Part shown: positions 35,226-44,330 of the stretch, in pieces
How positions within the stretch are numbered: the stretch's first letter is position 1
Layout: every line of letters starts with the position of its first letter
NCBI GenBank assembly: GCA_046530785.1
Contig: JBHEQT010000004.1
Location: forward strand, 1 to 64,000
Origin: Arsenophonus sp046530785
GTDB taxonomy: Bacteria > Pseudomonadota > Gammaproteobacteria > Enterobacterales > Enterobacteriaceae
Length of the DNA stretch: 64,000 bases
Reading direction: 5' to 3'
Made by a program: the position numbers and the translations under genes
Notes under the pieces: model-generated
The model's database searches: none
What the model saw: only the letters and a program-made list of their open reading frames with translations
What the model was told of the DNA's origin: nothing

Positions 35226-35363
35226 TAAATTTTTTCTCTTATGAAACCCAAAATTTAATCTGAAAATTTGTATTTTACTTAAAGATAATCTTTAAGAGAT
35301 ATTCGAAATAAAAATATATTGAGCATCTCTTTCCGATGAAATCGAATAGAAAAGTTTATTCCT

Positions 35364-36701
35364 TTAATCTAAGTTTTTTTCTAGATAATGGATATTAATA
35401 GAGCCTTTTAAAAAATTACTATCATCCATAATTTTTTGTTGTAATTTTATATTGGTTTTAATGCCATCAATAATTAATTCAGATAAGGCATTCTTCATGC
35501 GAAGAATAGCAATTTCTCTGTTTTCACCATAACTAATTAGTTTACCAATCATAGAATCATAGTAAGGAGGGACTGTATATCCTGTATAAATATGTGATTC
35601 CCAACGTATACCAAAACCACCAGGAATATGAAGACGAGTAATTCTGCCAGAGCTTGGTAGAAAGGTATTCGCATCTTCCGCATTAATTCGACACTCTATT
35701 GCATGTCCATAAATTTTGATACTTTTTTGTTTAAAAGACAGTGGTAAACCAGAAGCAATTTTTAACTGTTCTTTAATTAAATCAATACCAGTGATCATTT
35801 CTGTTATAGGATGTTCAACTTGAATACGAGTATTCATTTCAATGAAATAGAATTCTCCATTTTCATAAAGAAATTCAAATGTACCTGCACCACGATAATC
35901 GATATCAAGACAAGCTTTTGCGCATTGTTCTCCAATAATTTTACGTATATTAACTTTTATACCTATCGCAGGAGATTCTTCAACTATTTTTTGATAACGA
36001 CGTTGAATTGAGCAATCGCGTTCTGCAAAATAAACCACATTTCCTTGACCGTCAGCAAGTACTTGAATTTCAATATGACGTGGATTTTTTAGAAACTTCT
36101 CTATATAAACCATGCCATTATTAAAAACAGCTTTCGCTTCAGCGCAAGTCAGAGTAATGGTTTTTTCTAAATCATCTTCATTTTGAACAACACGCATACC
36201 ACGTCCACCACCTCCAGCAGATGATTTTATAATAACTGGATAACCAATTTGATCAGCAATTATTTTATTACTTTTTATATTTTTTTCTAAAATTCTACCT
36301 GAACCAGGAATACAAGGAACACCAGCTTTTTTCATAACTTCAATTGCAGAAACTTTATCACCTATAACTCTAATAGTTTCTGGTTTAGGACCAATAAAGA
36401 TAAAACCAGAACGTTCTACTTTTTCGGCAAAATTAGCATTTTCAGATAAAAAACCATAACCAGGATGGATAGCTTCTGCATCTGTAATTTCTGCTGCCGA
36501 AATTATTGCTGGAATATTAAGATAACTTTCAGATGAAGCGGCAGGTCCGATACAGACAGTCTCATCAGCAAGTAATACGTGTTTTAAATCTCGATCTGCA
36601 ACAGAATGAACAGCAACAGTTTTTATTTTTAGTTCCTTACAGGCACGTAAAATTCGTAAAGCTATTTCGCCACGGTTGGCAATAAGAATCTTTTTAAGCA
36701 T
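35364..36701 (-). CDS. accC: Biotin carboxylase subunit of acetyl-CoA carboxylase, AccC
   Basis: Carboxylates the biotin carried by AccB using ATP and bicarbonate, the first half-reaction of fatty acid synthesis. The product is 445 residues (449 in E. coli, differing only at the tail). The biotin carboxylase N-domain opens LKKILIANRGEIALRI. The ATP-grasp glycine loop reads SAGGGGRGMR, and the catalytic block EMNTRIQVEHPITE is intact. The C-terminal domain has the EDANTFLPSSGRI segment. It follows accB by 20 bases, so the two are translated from one message. Downstream the ancestral operon continues as yhdT, panF and prmA, all relics, so accC is now the last working gene of the unit. Confidence 0.98.
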   Translation of the reverse strand: MLKKILIANRGEIALRILRACKELKIKTVAVHSVADRDLKHVLLADETVCIGPAASSESYLNIPAIISAAEITDAEAIHPGYGFLSENANFAEKVERSGFIFIGPKPETIRVIGDKVSAIEVMKKAGVPCIPGSGRILEKNIKSNKIIADQIGYPVIIKSSAGGGGRGMRVVQNEDDLEKTITLTCAEAKAVFNNGMVYIEKFLKNPRHIEIQVLADGQGNVVYFAERDCSIQRRYQKIVEESPAIGIKVNIRKIIGEQCAKACLDIDYRGAGTFEFLYENGEFYFIEMNTRIQVEHPITEMITGIDLIKEQLKIASGLPLSFKQKSIKIYGHAIECRINAEDANTFLPSSGRITRLHIPGGFGIRWESHIYTGYTVPPYYDSMIGKLISYGENREIAILRMKNALSELIIDGIKTNIKLQQKIMDDSNFLKGSINIHYLEKNLD

Positions 36702-36721
36702 ATAGGATGTGGAGCCTCTCG

Positions 36722-37195
36722 TTACTCGATAACAATTAATGGCTCATCAAATTCAACCGCTTCTCCATTTTTCAATAGAATCTCTTTAACTACACCTGAT
36801 TTTTCTGCTTCAATCTGATTCATCATTTTCATCGCTTCAACAATACATAGAGGATCTCCTGGCTTAACAGTTTGACCAATTTTAATAAATGGTTTTACTT
36901 TTGGAGATGAAGCCCGGTAAAATATCCCTACCATTGGAGATCGTACAATATAACCACTAATTTTTTCTTTTTCTTTATTTTCTATTTTAGATAATTTTTG
37001 AGAATGTGTTACAGTATTTACTAAATCTGGTTGATTCGTGGTAGATGGTGCCATATACTCTTGTAAAATTGGTAATTTTTTTTCTATTGTACGACTGATA
37101 CGAATAGTACTTCCTTCACCTTCTGATATTTCTAATTCAGAAATATCAGAATCTTCAATAAGTTCGATCAATTTTTTAATTTTACGAATATCCAT
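36722..37195 (-). CDS. accB: Biotin carboxyl carrier protein AccB
   Basis: Carries carboxybiotin between AccC and the AccAD carboxyltransferase. I start it at the ATG at 37195, which gives MDIRKIKKLIEL, the invariant family N-terminus, and 157 residues (156 in E. coli). An in-frame upstream start would add 15 residues from within aroQ and is not supported. The biotinylation motif EAMKMMNQIEA has the target lysine at residue 123. The Pro/Ala-rich linker of the family is replaced here by a shorter, less Ala/Pro-rich stretch (residues about 36-80). The thumb region (IVRSPMVGIFYR) is present. Its first 14 bases overlap the end of aroQ in another frame, suggesting translational coupling. Confidence 0.97.
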   Translation of the reverse strand: MDIRKIKKLIELIEDSDISELEISEGEGSTIRISRTIEKKLPILQEYMAPSTTNQPDLVNTVTHSQKLSKIENKEKEKISGYIVRSPMVGIFYRASSPKVKPFIKIGQTVKPGDPLCIVEAMKMMNQIEAEKSGVVKEILLKNGEAVEFDEPLIVIE

Positions 37196-37703
37196 TAGTT
37201 GATTCCATATTTTTATATTTATTAGGTTCAAGTTCCTCAATAGTTTTTAATTCTTTAATATTTAATAAAAATTTAACCGAAGCTTCTAATGCAAAAATAT
37301 AACCCTCCGAACGAAATCCAAAAATGATACCGTTTGCAATATCGGAGAGATAAGAATTATTCCTAAATGATTCACGTGCGTAAATATTAGTGAGGTGAAT
37401 CTCATAAAAAGGAATTTCGATGCTTAATATTGCATCTCGTAATGCAATACTAGTATGCGTTAATGCTGCCGGGTTAATTAATATAAAATCAACGGTTCCT
37501 TTAGCTTTATGTATTTCATTAATAAGATCATGTTCCGCATTAGATTGAAAATGAGTTAATTTAACCCCTAATTTTTTTGCTTTTTGATTCATTTTTTTAA
37601 CAATATCTTGAAGTGTAAGAAAACCATATAATAGAGGTTCTCTCATTCCTAACATATTTAAATTTGGTCCATTTAGTAGCAAAATATGGAAATCTTTTGC
37701 CAT
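37182..37703 (-). CDS. aroQ: Type II 3-dehydroquinate dehydratase AroQ, with C-terminal extension
   Basis: Converts 3-dehydroquinate to 3-dehydroshikimate in the pathway to aromatic amino acids and chorismate. The catalytic features are present: LLNGPNLNMLG, REPLLYG with the essential Arg and Tyr, the NPAALTHTS loop, EIHLTN with the active-site His, and ARESFR. The family SNVHARE reads TNIYARE here, a change at a residue not counted as catalytic. Length is 173 residues against about 150, because 25-30 extra residues follow the normal end (after ASVKFLL) and run into accB. This looks like loss of the original stop codon with read-on to the next one. The ATG at 37703 follows AGGGAGAT, a good ribosome binding site. 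It is the first gene of the aroQ-accB-accC unit. Confidence 0.94.
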   Translation of the reverse strand: MAKDFHILLLNGPNLNMLGMREPLLYGFLTLQDIVKKMNQKAKKLGVKLTHFQSNAEHDLINEIHKAKGTVDFILINPAALTHTSIALRDAILSIEIPFYEIHLTNIYARESFRNNSYLSDIANGIIFGFRSEGYIFALEASVKFLLNIKELKTIEELEPNKYKNMESTNGYS

Positions 37704-39487
37704 TTTGAGAGTATCTCCCTAAATAATAACTACTAATTGATGATTGATAATTGATAATTTTGACACAACATAACTCGATATTGCTCGTTTGTCATCATTA
37801 TTCTTGTAATAAGATCTTTTTTAACAATTAAATAGGAGAATTAGGAATATATTTCTTAGAAATTAGAATAAATTTTTTATTTAATTAAAATTCTCTTAAA
37901 TATCTTAGATATTTTTACATTTAGTATCTTTCTCTGATTTTGGCTATTAATAAATTTATAAGTATTATTAACTACTTTTTAAATAGAGATCTATTATTGT
38001 TGATATTGATTGATCAAGCTTATAGATAAAATTTTCTAATCAATATTATATTTATGATATTTTATAATTTTAAACTATTAATAGAAGGGCCAATCCCCCT
38101 TTACAATCTGAAATTACATAGAATAATATAGAATCTAATATTGTCGATAACATCATCTCAACAATTAGATCAAAGAATTTTTTAGGTAAGTAGTCTCCTT
38201 TATAAAATATAGATTAATAATATATTACTATTAAAACGGTACTAGTAGTAACTTCATTAAACAAATATTACTCCTTTAAAAAAATTAAAAACTATTTTAT
38301 ATTAAAATATTTACATAACAGATATTTTTTACTTCTAGAAACTTTTCAATAATTTAATTTTATTTTCTCTACAAGTTTTTGGTATGACAAACAATTAAAT
38401 ATGTTAAAATAATATATTATGGTAATATCTACATATATGATTGGTATTTCTTTAACATAAAATGTTGTCTTTAAATTAACGGTTACTTTCTTTTAAATAC
38501 TTAAAGAGTATAAAATACTACAAACAGTTTCCGATTATCATCATTTATTTTACTATCATTTTAGGAATAACTGTTAATTATTTTCTTAATACCATCCGAT
38601 TATTTTGTTAACCTACTCTAAACTCTCTTCACAAAAATTGAAGGAAAGTCAAAGTAAAGCAAATCTTTTAAAAAAGTTTAGAAATTAATTCTGTTTAAAA
38701 ATCAATAATACTGAAAATTTATAACAAATATTATCAAAAATTCCTGGTAATTTTCTTTACTTATAATAAATAACTATTTTAATTTACTGTAGTATATTAA
38801 TTATCTGTACTAATATACTCAATAAGAGTATATGGATTATATAGGATTTACATTATCCTATATCTTTTAATATTTAATTCTATTTTTCTAAAAAATTTAT
38901 AATTTCTAATCTATTAAATTTAAGATAAGTATTTCTTCAATATAAATTGATATATAATTTATATTTGATAAAAATTTCAATAAAAACTAAAATTTTGATA
39001 TATATATTATTAATTTTAATAGAGAAAATTATGAATAGAATATAGATTTGTTCTTAACAGATAAAATCTATTTTTTGCTTCTATAAAAAGAAGATTATAG
39101 AAGTAATTTTTCATTTAAATTACTTAAAATTTATTAAAAATTTTAAACATAATAGTTTTTATATTTCAAGATAATATTAAAAATTGAATTCAACTTATTT
39201 TGAAGTAAATTTCAATTAATAATTATATATCGTTATATAAATTTAATATAAGTAATATACTACCAAATAAGATTTTCAAAAATTTTATGCAAATTACTTG
39301 ATTTTATCAGATATTTTTATTTTATGATTATAATCAATTATTAAAATAATTAGTAATTAACAATTTTATATTACAAATTGATCTATTTTATTAAGTAAAT
39401 TTAATTAACAACTTGTTGTTGTTTCAGGTGATTGGTAAGATAGAGAAATTTTCATTTATCTCCAGTTTTTAGGATTATCCTTTTGTT
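37704..39487. other. 1.8 kb gap between divergent aroQ and mreB
   Basis: No gene was found. It must hold the promoters of the aroQ-accBC unit (minus strand) and of mreB (plus strand). Relatives have genes such as acuI (yhdH) and csrD between these loci, but I could not recognise pieces of them. Confidence 0.6.
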
Positions 39488-40531
39488 ATGTTTAAAAAAA
39501 TTCGTGGTATGTTTTCCAATGATTTATCTATTGATTTGGGTACTGCCAATACTCTTATTTATGTAAAAGGACAAGGTATAGTGTTAGATGAACCATCAGT
39601 TGTCGCTATTCGTCAAGATCGAGCAGGTTCACCTAAGAGCGTTGCTGCAGTAGGTCATGAAGCAAAACAGATGCTAGGTCGAACACCGGGTAATATCGCG
39701 GCTATTCGTCCAATGAAAGATGGAGTAATTGCTGACTTTTATGTTACTGAAAAAATGTTACAGTATTTTATCAAACAAGTTCATAGCAATAGTTTTATGC
39801 GTCCAAGTCCACGCGTTTTAGTTTGTGTTCCTGTTGGAGCGACACAGGTAGAACGTCGTGCAATTCGAGAATCGGCACTTAGTGCCGGGGCAAGAGAGGT
39901 TTTTTTAATTGAAGAACCAATGTCAGCAGCAATTGGTGCTGGTTTACCTGTTTCTGAAGCAATGGGTTCAATGGTTGTTGATATTGGTGGTGGAACGACA
40001 GAAGTTGCTGTTATTTCATTAAATGGTGTTGTTTATTCATCATCAGTACGTATTGGGGGTGATCGATTTGATGAAGCGATTATTAATTATGTTCGTCGTC
40101 ATTATGGTTCATTCATTGGTGAAGCAACTGCTGAAAGGATTAAACATGAAATTGGTTCAGCCTATCCAACAGATCAAATTTACGAAATTGAAGTTCGTGG
40201 CCGTAATTTAGCTGAAGGGGTACCTCGTGGTTTTACTCTTAATTCGAATGAAATACTTGATGCATTACAGGAATCTTTAGCTGGTATTGTTAGTGCAGTT
40301 ATGTTAGCACTAGAACAATGTCCACCAGAATTAGCTTCTGATATCTCTGAAAGAGGAATGGTGTTAACTGGTGGTGGTGCATTGTTACGTAATTTAGATT
40401 TTCTCTTAATGAGAGAGACAGGCATTCCTGTTATTGTTTCTGAAGATCCACTAACGTGCGTTGCACGTGGTGGTGGTAAGGCGTTAGAAATGATCGATAT
40501 GCATGGTGGAGATTTATTTAGTGAGGATTAA
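39488..40531 (+). CDS. mreB: Rod shape-determining actin-like protein MreB
   Basis: Bacterial actin that forms membrane-attached filaments guiding lateral wall synthesis. The 347 residues equal the E. coli length and are nearly identical across most of it. The actin-fold motifs are clear: phosphate 1 loop DLGTANTLIYVKGQG, phosphate 2 loop VVDIGGGTTEVAV and the adenosine motif MVLTGGGALLRNLD. The N-terminal amphipathic start MFKKIRGMFSN, used for membrane binding, is kept. It heads mreBCD. Spacing to the mreC start used here is 95 bases. It keeps codon use richer in G and C than the surrounding DNA, as expected for a gene under strong selection. Confidence 0.98.
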   Translation: MFKKIRGMFSNDLSIDLGTANTLIYVKGQGIVLDEPSVVAIRQDRAGSPKSVAAVGHEAKQMLGRTPGNIAAIRPMKDGVIADFYVTEKMLQYFIKQVHSNSFMRPSPRVLVCVPVGATQVERRAIRESALSAGAREVFLIEEPMSAAIGAGLPVSEAMGSMVVDIGGGTTEVAVISLNGVVYSSSVRIGGDRFDEAIINYVRRHYGSFIGEATAERIKHEIGSAYPTDQIYEIEVRGRNLAEGVPRGFTLNSNEILDALQESLAGIVSAVMLALEQCPPELASDISERGMVLTGGGALLRNLDFLLMRETGIPVIVSEDPLTCVARGGGKALEMIDMHGGDLFSED

Positions 40532-40626
40532 AAGTCAGGCAAAATAGAAGAATGAGGAAATTAAAATGCTCTTCCTTAATTCATGTATAATTGATATCAA
40601 TATTTAATATTTTTATTAAAGAACTT

Positions 40627-41460
40627 ATGAAACTAATTTTTAGTCTAGGACCATCCCTACAACTACGTATTATTATTCTGATCGTTGTTGCAATCTCGTT
40701 GATTATTTTTGATCGTTACTTTGATTCTTTTAATAGAATACGTAGTTATTTAGATACTGCTGTTACTCCTTTTTATTTTTTGGCAAATGCCCCGAAAGAA
40801 TTACTTGATAATATTTCAGATATATTATCAAAAAGAGAGAAACTTCTTTTTGAAAATAAAACATTGAAGAAAGAGATTTTATTAAAAAAAGCAGATAATT
40901 TATTACTTAAACAACTTAAACAGGAAAACTCTAGATTACGTAAATTGTTAAATTTACCTTTACGTCATAATGAATATATGATGGTTACCCAAGTGCTTTC
41001 AAATGCGAATTCTATTTACAAAGATCAAATTGTGATTGATAAAGGTTTACATAATGGCGTTTATAAAGGTCAACCTGTTATTAATGATAGAGGTGTTGTT
41101 GGACAAGTTATTTCGGTAAGCGAATTTAATAGTCGTGTTTTACTAATTTGTGACACAACACACGCATTACCTATACAAGTTCTACATAATGATATTAGAG
41201 TTATTGCAATAGGTAAAGGATGTAGTAATGATCTTCAACTTAAATTTTTACCAAATAATACTAATATAAGTATTGGTGATATGATAGTCACTTCTGGTTT
41301 AGGTGGGCGCTTTCCAGAAGGTTATCCAGTTGCTATTGTTTCTTCTATAAAAGATGATATTAAAAATTCTTATACGATTATTTATGCACGACCTACCGCA
41401 GATTTACAAAGACTACGCTATCTATTATTGATATGGGGAAAATCTATCAATCCTTCTTAG
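40627..41460 (+). CDS. mreC: Rod shape-determining protein MreC
   Basis: Bitopic inner-membrane protein with a periplasmic beta domain that scaffolds the elongasome and activates the PBP2-RodA synthase. I start at the ATG at 40627 (MKLIFSLGPSLQLR), which matches the family N-terminus MKPIFSRGPSLQIR. A TTG 36 bases upstream would add 12 unconserved residues. After the single membrane segment (about residues 15-32) comes a coiled coil (about 60-100), then the core with VVGQVISV, THALPIQVLHNDIRVIA and GGRFPEGYPVA. It ends at 277 residues soon after LLLIWG, whereas E. coli MreC has a further Pro/Ala-rich tail of about 90 residues. Loss of that low-complexity tail is common in reduced forms. Confidence 0.95.
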   Translation: MKLIFSLGPSLQLRIIILIVVAISLIIFDRYFDSFNRIRSYLDTAVTPFYFLANAPKELLDNISDILSKREKLLFENKTLKKEILLKKADNLLLKQLKQENSRLRKLLNLPLRHNEYMMVTQVLSNANSIYKDQIVIDKGLHNGVYKGQPVINDRGVVGQVISVSEFNSRVLLICDTTHALPIQVLHNDIRVIAIGKGCSNDLQLKFLPNNTNISIGDMIVTSGLGGRFPEGYPVAIVSSIKDDIKNSYTIIYARPTADLQRLRYLLLIWGKSINPS

Positions 41461-41668
41461 TTCTTTAGCTCCATCAGAATTATATTGAAAACGAAATAAA
41501 CGTTTAATAAAAATTAAACTAAAAATCTTTACTAATCAAATGAACTTTAAAAGATCATCAGTTCTTTATTATCTACAGAGATAAAGAAAATATAAAAAAT
41601 AATAACATTTTCTGGATCGATCAATAGGAATTGCTACCTGAAATCAAGAAAATTAAAGGAAATAGAAA

Positions 41669-42157
41669 TTGGATCAATACCGTAATAATGGACGGTGGAT
41701 AATTTGGCTGTCCTTTTTAATTGCAACAATTCTTGAACAAATGCCTTGGCCTAAACAATTTATATATTATAAACCAACATGGTTAGCATTAATTTTAATT
41801 TATTGGGTTATGTCTTTACCACATCGAGTTAATGTTGGAATTGGTTTTTTTTTAGGGATCTTAATGGATTTAACACAAGGTTTAATTCTTGGTATACATG
41901 CGTTAGCTTATACTATAATTTGTTATTTAGTATCTTATAAACATCATCTTATTCGTAATATGGCGCTATGGCAACAATCTATTATTATTGCTGGATTATC
42001 TGTAGTTATAAACTACACGATATTCTTGGTGGAATTTCTTTTTTCTTTTATATTATTTCATCCTGAAATATTTTGGAATTGTTTTATTAATGCCATCTTA
42101 TGGCCTTGGATATTTTTATTATTACGTAAAATTCAACAAAATTTTTTAATCCGCTAA
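41669..42157 (+). CDS. mreD: Rod shape-determining protein MreD
   Basis: Polytopic inner-membrane component of the elongasome, partner of MreC and RodA. The 162 residues match the family length. Conserved stretches include RWIIWLSFLIA, MPWP near residue 26, LPHRVNVGIGFFLG and the end LWPWIFLLLRKIQQ. About five or six membrane segments are visible. Translation is taken from the TTG at 41669, preceded by TAAAGGA at proper spacing, and the resulting MDQYRNNGRW matches the family MASYRSQGRW; no better ATG exists. The gap to mreC is 208 bases, wider than in relatives. The genes that should follow (maf, rng) are lost or broken. Confidence 0.93.
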   Translation: MDQYRNNGRWIIWLSFLIATILEQMPWPKQFIYYKPTWLALILIYWVMSLPHRVNVGIGFFLGILMDLTQGLILGIHALAYTIICYLVSYKHHLIRNMALWQQSIIIAGLSVVINYTIFLVEFLFSFILFHPEIFWNCFINAILWPWIFLLLRKIQQNFLIR

Positions 42158-42680
42158 AGTTAAATAACTAACTCTTTATTTTCTGAAATTTTCTATAACA
42201 AATGAATTTATTTATCAAAATTTAGAAAAATGTATAATCTAATTGAGTAGTTTTAATAGGATATTATCCTTGAGAGATTTGAATTATAATATTAAAAAGA
42301 TTGCTGAAGTAATTATTTTATTCTAATAGTATTTGAATACTCTCAAGATAGAGTGTTAATGAGAAAGGTAGTAGTTAAAAACTACATTCTGTTGTTATAA
42401 ATCAAGGAAGATCTTATCAACTATAAATTACGAAAATATTTTTGAAAAACTAAAAATAAAAATCATATTATATATAATTAGTTAAGTCAGATTTCACCCA
42501 AATTATACGAAGTAATAAACTATAAATCAGATTTTTTAGATTATTATAAAATTTATAAAAATGAATGACTTAATTTTTATAAATATGGAAATCTTCTTAA
42601 ATTATTACTAATAAATAAAAAATAAATAAATATATCTTTATCAATAAATCATTATGAAATTAGGGGGTTATAATATTAAA
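42158..42680. other. Gap where maf (yhdE) is expected
   Basis: The 520 bases between mreD and the rng relic are about the size of maf, the nucleotide pyrophosphatase gene that lies here in relatives. I could not read Maf motifs such as the N-terminal SASPRR, so this remains inference from position. Confidence 0.4.
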
Positions 42681-44265
42681 TATATAATTTCTGTTTGTTA
42701 TGAAGGAATATTAGAAATAATCTCGCTGTAAATTAGTTTACCATTAATTTAAATAAATAAATTTTTAATAAAATTAAGAACGCTAAATGATAAGAAAAAA
42801 TATAAAAAATGAAGTATTAGTCCAATATAATTCCTTCTGAAAGAAGGGAGCATTGTATTGATAATGTATTCATGTTTTACACGAAATTTTTATTGATTGT
42901 GGAAGCTAAAGAAGAAGTTATAAATAATTTTTGTAAAAGTCGTATGAATCTATGTTTTCTATTCCTATATTATAGCAGATAGACTTTGTTAATTATTTAC
43001 TTAAAAATCTAATTTTTATATTTCTGATATTATATTGAGAGCAAATATATTAAGCAACAGTGAATAAAAACTTTCATATACGTTATCTTTCCAATATTTC
43101 TAAAAAATATTAAAATACAAGTAGTTAAATTTTTTATTGAAATAAAATCACTCATTTTTAAATTAATATCAGAAGATTACTATCTCATCATATAATTTTT
43201 ATATTAGATATTTTTCATATTACTATTTTAAAACTAATTGAAAATGAAATCGAGAGCGTTCAAAGTATTGTTTAAATATTTTTTTGATAAATAGAAAACT
43301 TCATTTTTCTTAATTGTGACAAACGAGATTATCAGTAATGATGATTTACTACAAACTATTTCCATTTGAAGTATATATAAAATAAAATTATTGAATATAA
43401 AATCTAATAAACCTGCATTTAGATTTATGCTTTAACTAACTTTTATCCATCGCATTATTCATAATTTTTTCTGATGTTTTATTAAATTGATTCCATGTTA
43501 ATTAAAAACAGATTTTATTTATTTAAAATTTAATTGATAAATTTATTACTAAAATGATAATAAAAATTGAATTTTGTATTAAAAGGTCATTATATATGTA
43601 TTAAAACGCCTATAATTTTAAAGAGGAGATTCAAAAAAAATTATAACATAATTATTAAATTAAAATTAAGTAAGATATTTTCAATCATTGATTAAGATAA
43701 AAAGAAATCATCATCTAAACTATTGATATTAATGCTAATGATTTTTGGTTAGGATAATATGAAAAACAATATTTAACAGAGAGATATTGAAATAAAGCAT
43801 AAGGAATATGAATATCAAAAAAAATTAAAAGTTATGCAACCTAAGAATAGTTATTATTAGCGGATCTTATCATTACACTTAACTATCCTTTATTCTCATC
43901 AGATTTTAATATCATTAAAAAGTATTATTGAAAGATAAGATTTAAAAATCATTAATATTTTTCAATTAGGAATTGATAGAAATGATTAATAAAAACGCAT
44001 CAGAGATTTAAAAAAGAATTTAAATCTGATAAATAGAAAACTTTCTATATTATAGAAAGCAAAAACTACAGAAATAATCTGTTATGAGTTTTTATGCGAA
44101 CCTTATTTATATAAATTGCAATATCAATGCAATTATTTTTAAAGCATTCCCCAAGCGAAGTTATAGAAATATTAAATATTAACAAATCTCATATATTGAG
44201 AAAAGTAAAATTTTGTTGGAAAAATCTTCAAAATATAAATTGAATCACTGTATAAAAGGAATTCT
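42681..44265 (+). pseudogene. rng: Ribonuclease G, disrupted
   Basis: RNase G is an RNase E homologue that processes the 5' end of 16S rRNA and some mRNAs. Fragments in order are ISVCYEGILEI near 42690 (family RVAYIDGGILQEI), TIDINANDFWLG near 43720 (family TVDINTGAFVG, the catalytic-metal segment), a basic stretch with KLCNL..IVII (family QLRLRNLGGIIIID), then HQILISLKSIIER, IFQLGI with KRIRDL (family FSALGLVEMTRKRTRESI), and KAKTTEIICYEFLCEP near 44070 (family VKTVETVCYEIMREI). They use different frames and carry stops throughout. Overall length is about that of the 489-codon gene, and the position between mreD/maf and yhdP is ancestral. Confidence 0.85.
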
Positions 44266-44330
44266 TTGATATCATTATAAAAAAGAATAAATTTCTATTT
44301 TAGTAACACTTCTTTTGGAAGGAGAGATGA

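Noticed and set aside
35811..36011. 66-codon plus-strand frame inside accC
   Set aside because: Shadow of the real accC reading frame on the other strand.
40023..40425. Two frames overlapping mreB
   Set aside because: Both are out-of-frame or antisense shadows of a nearly invariant MreB.
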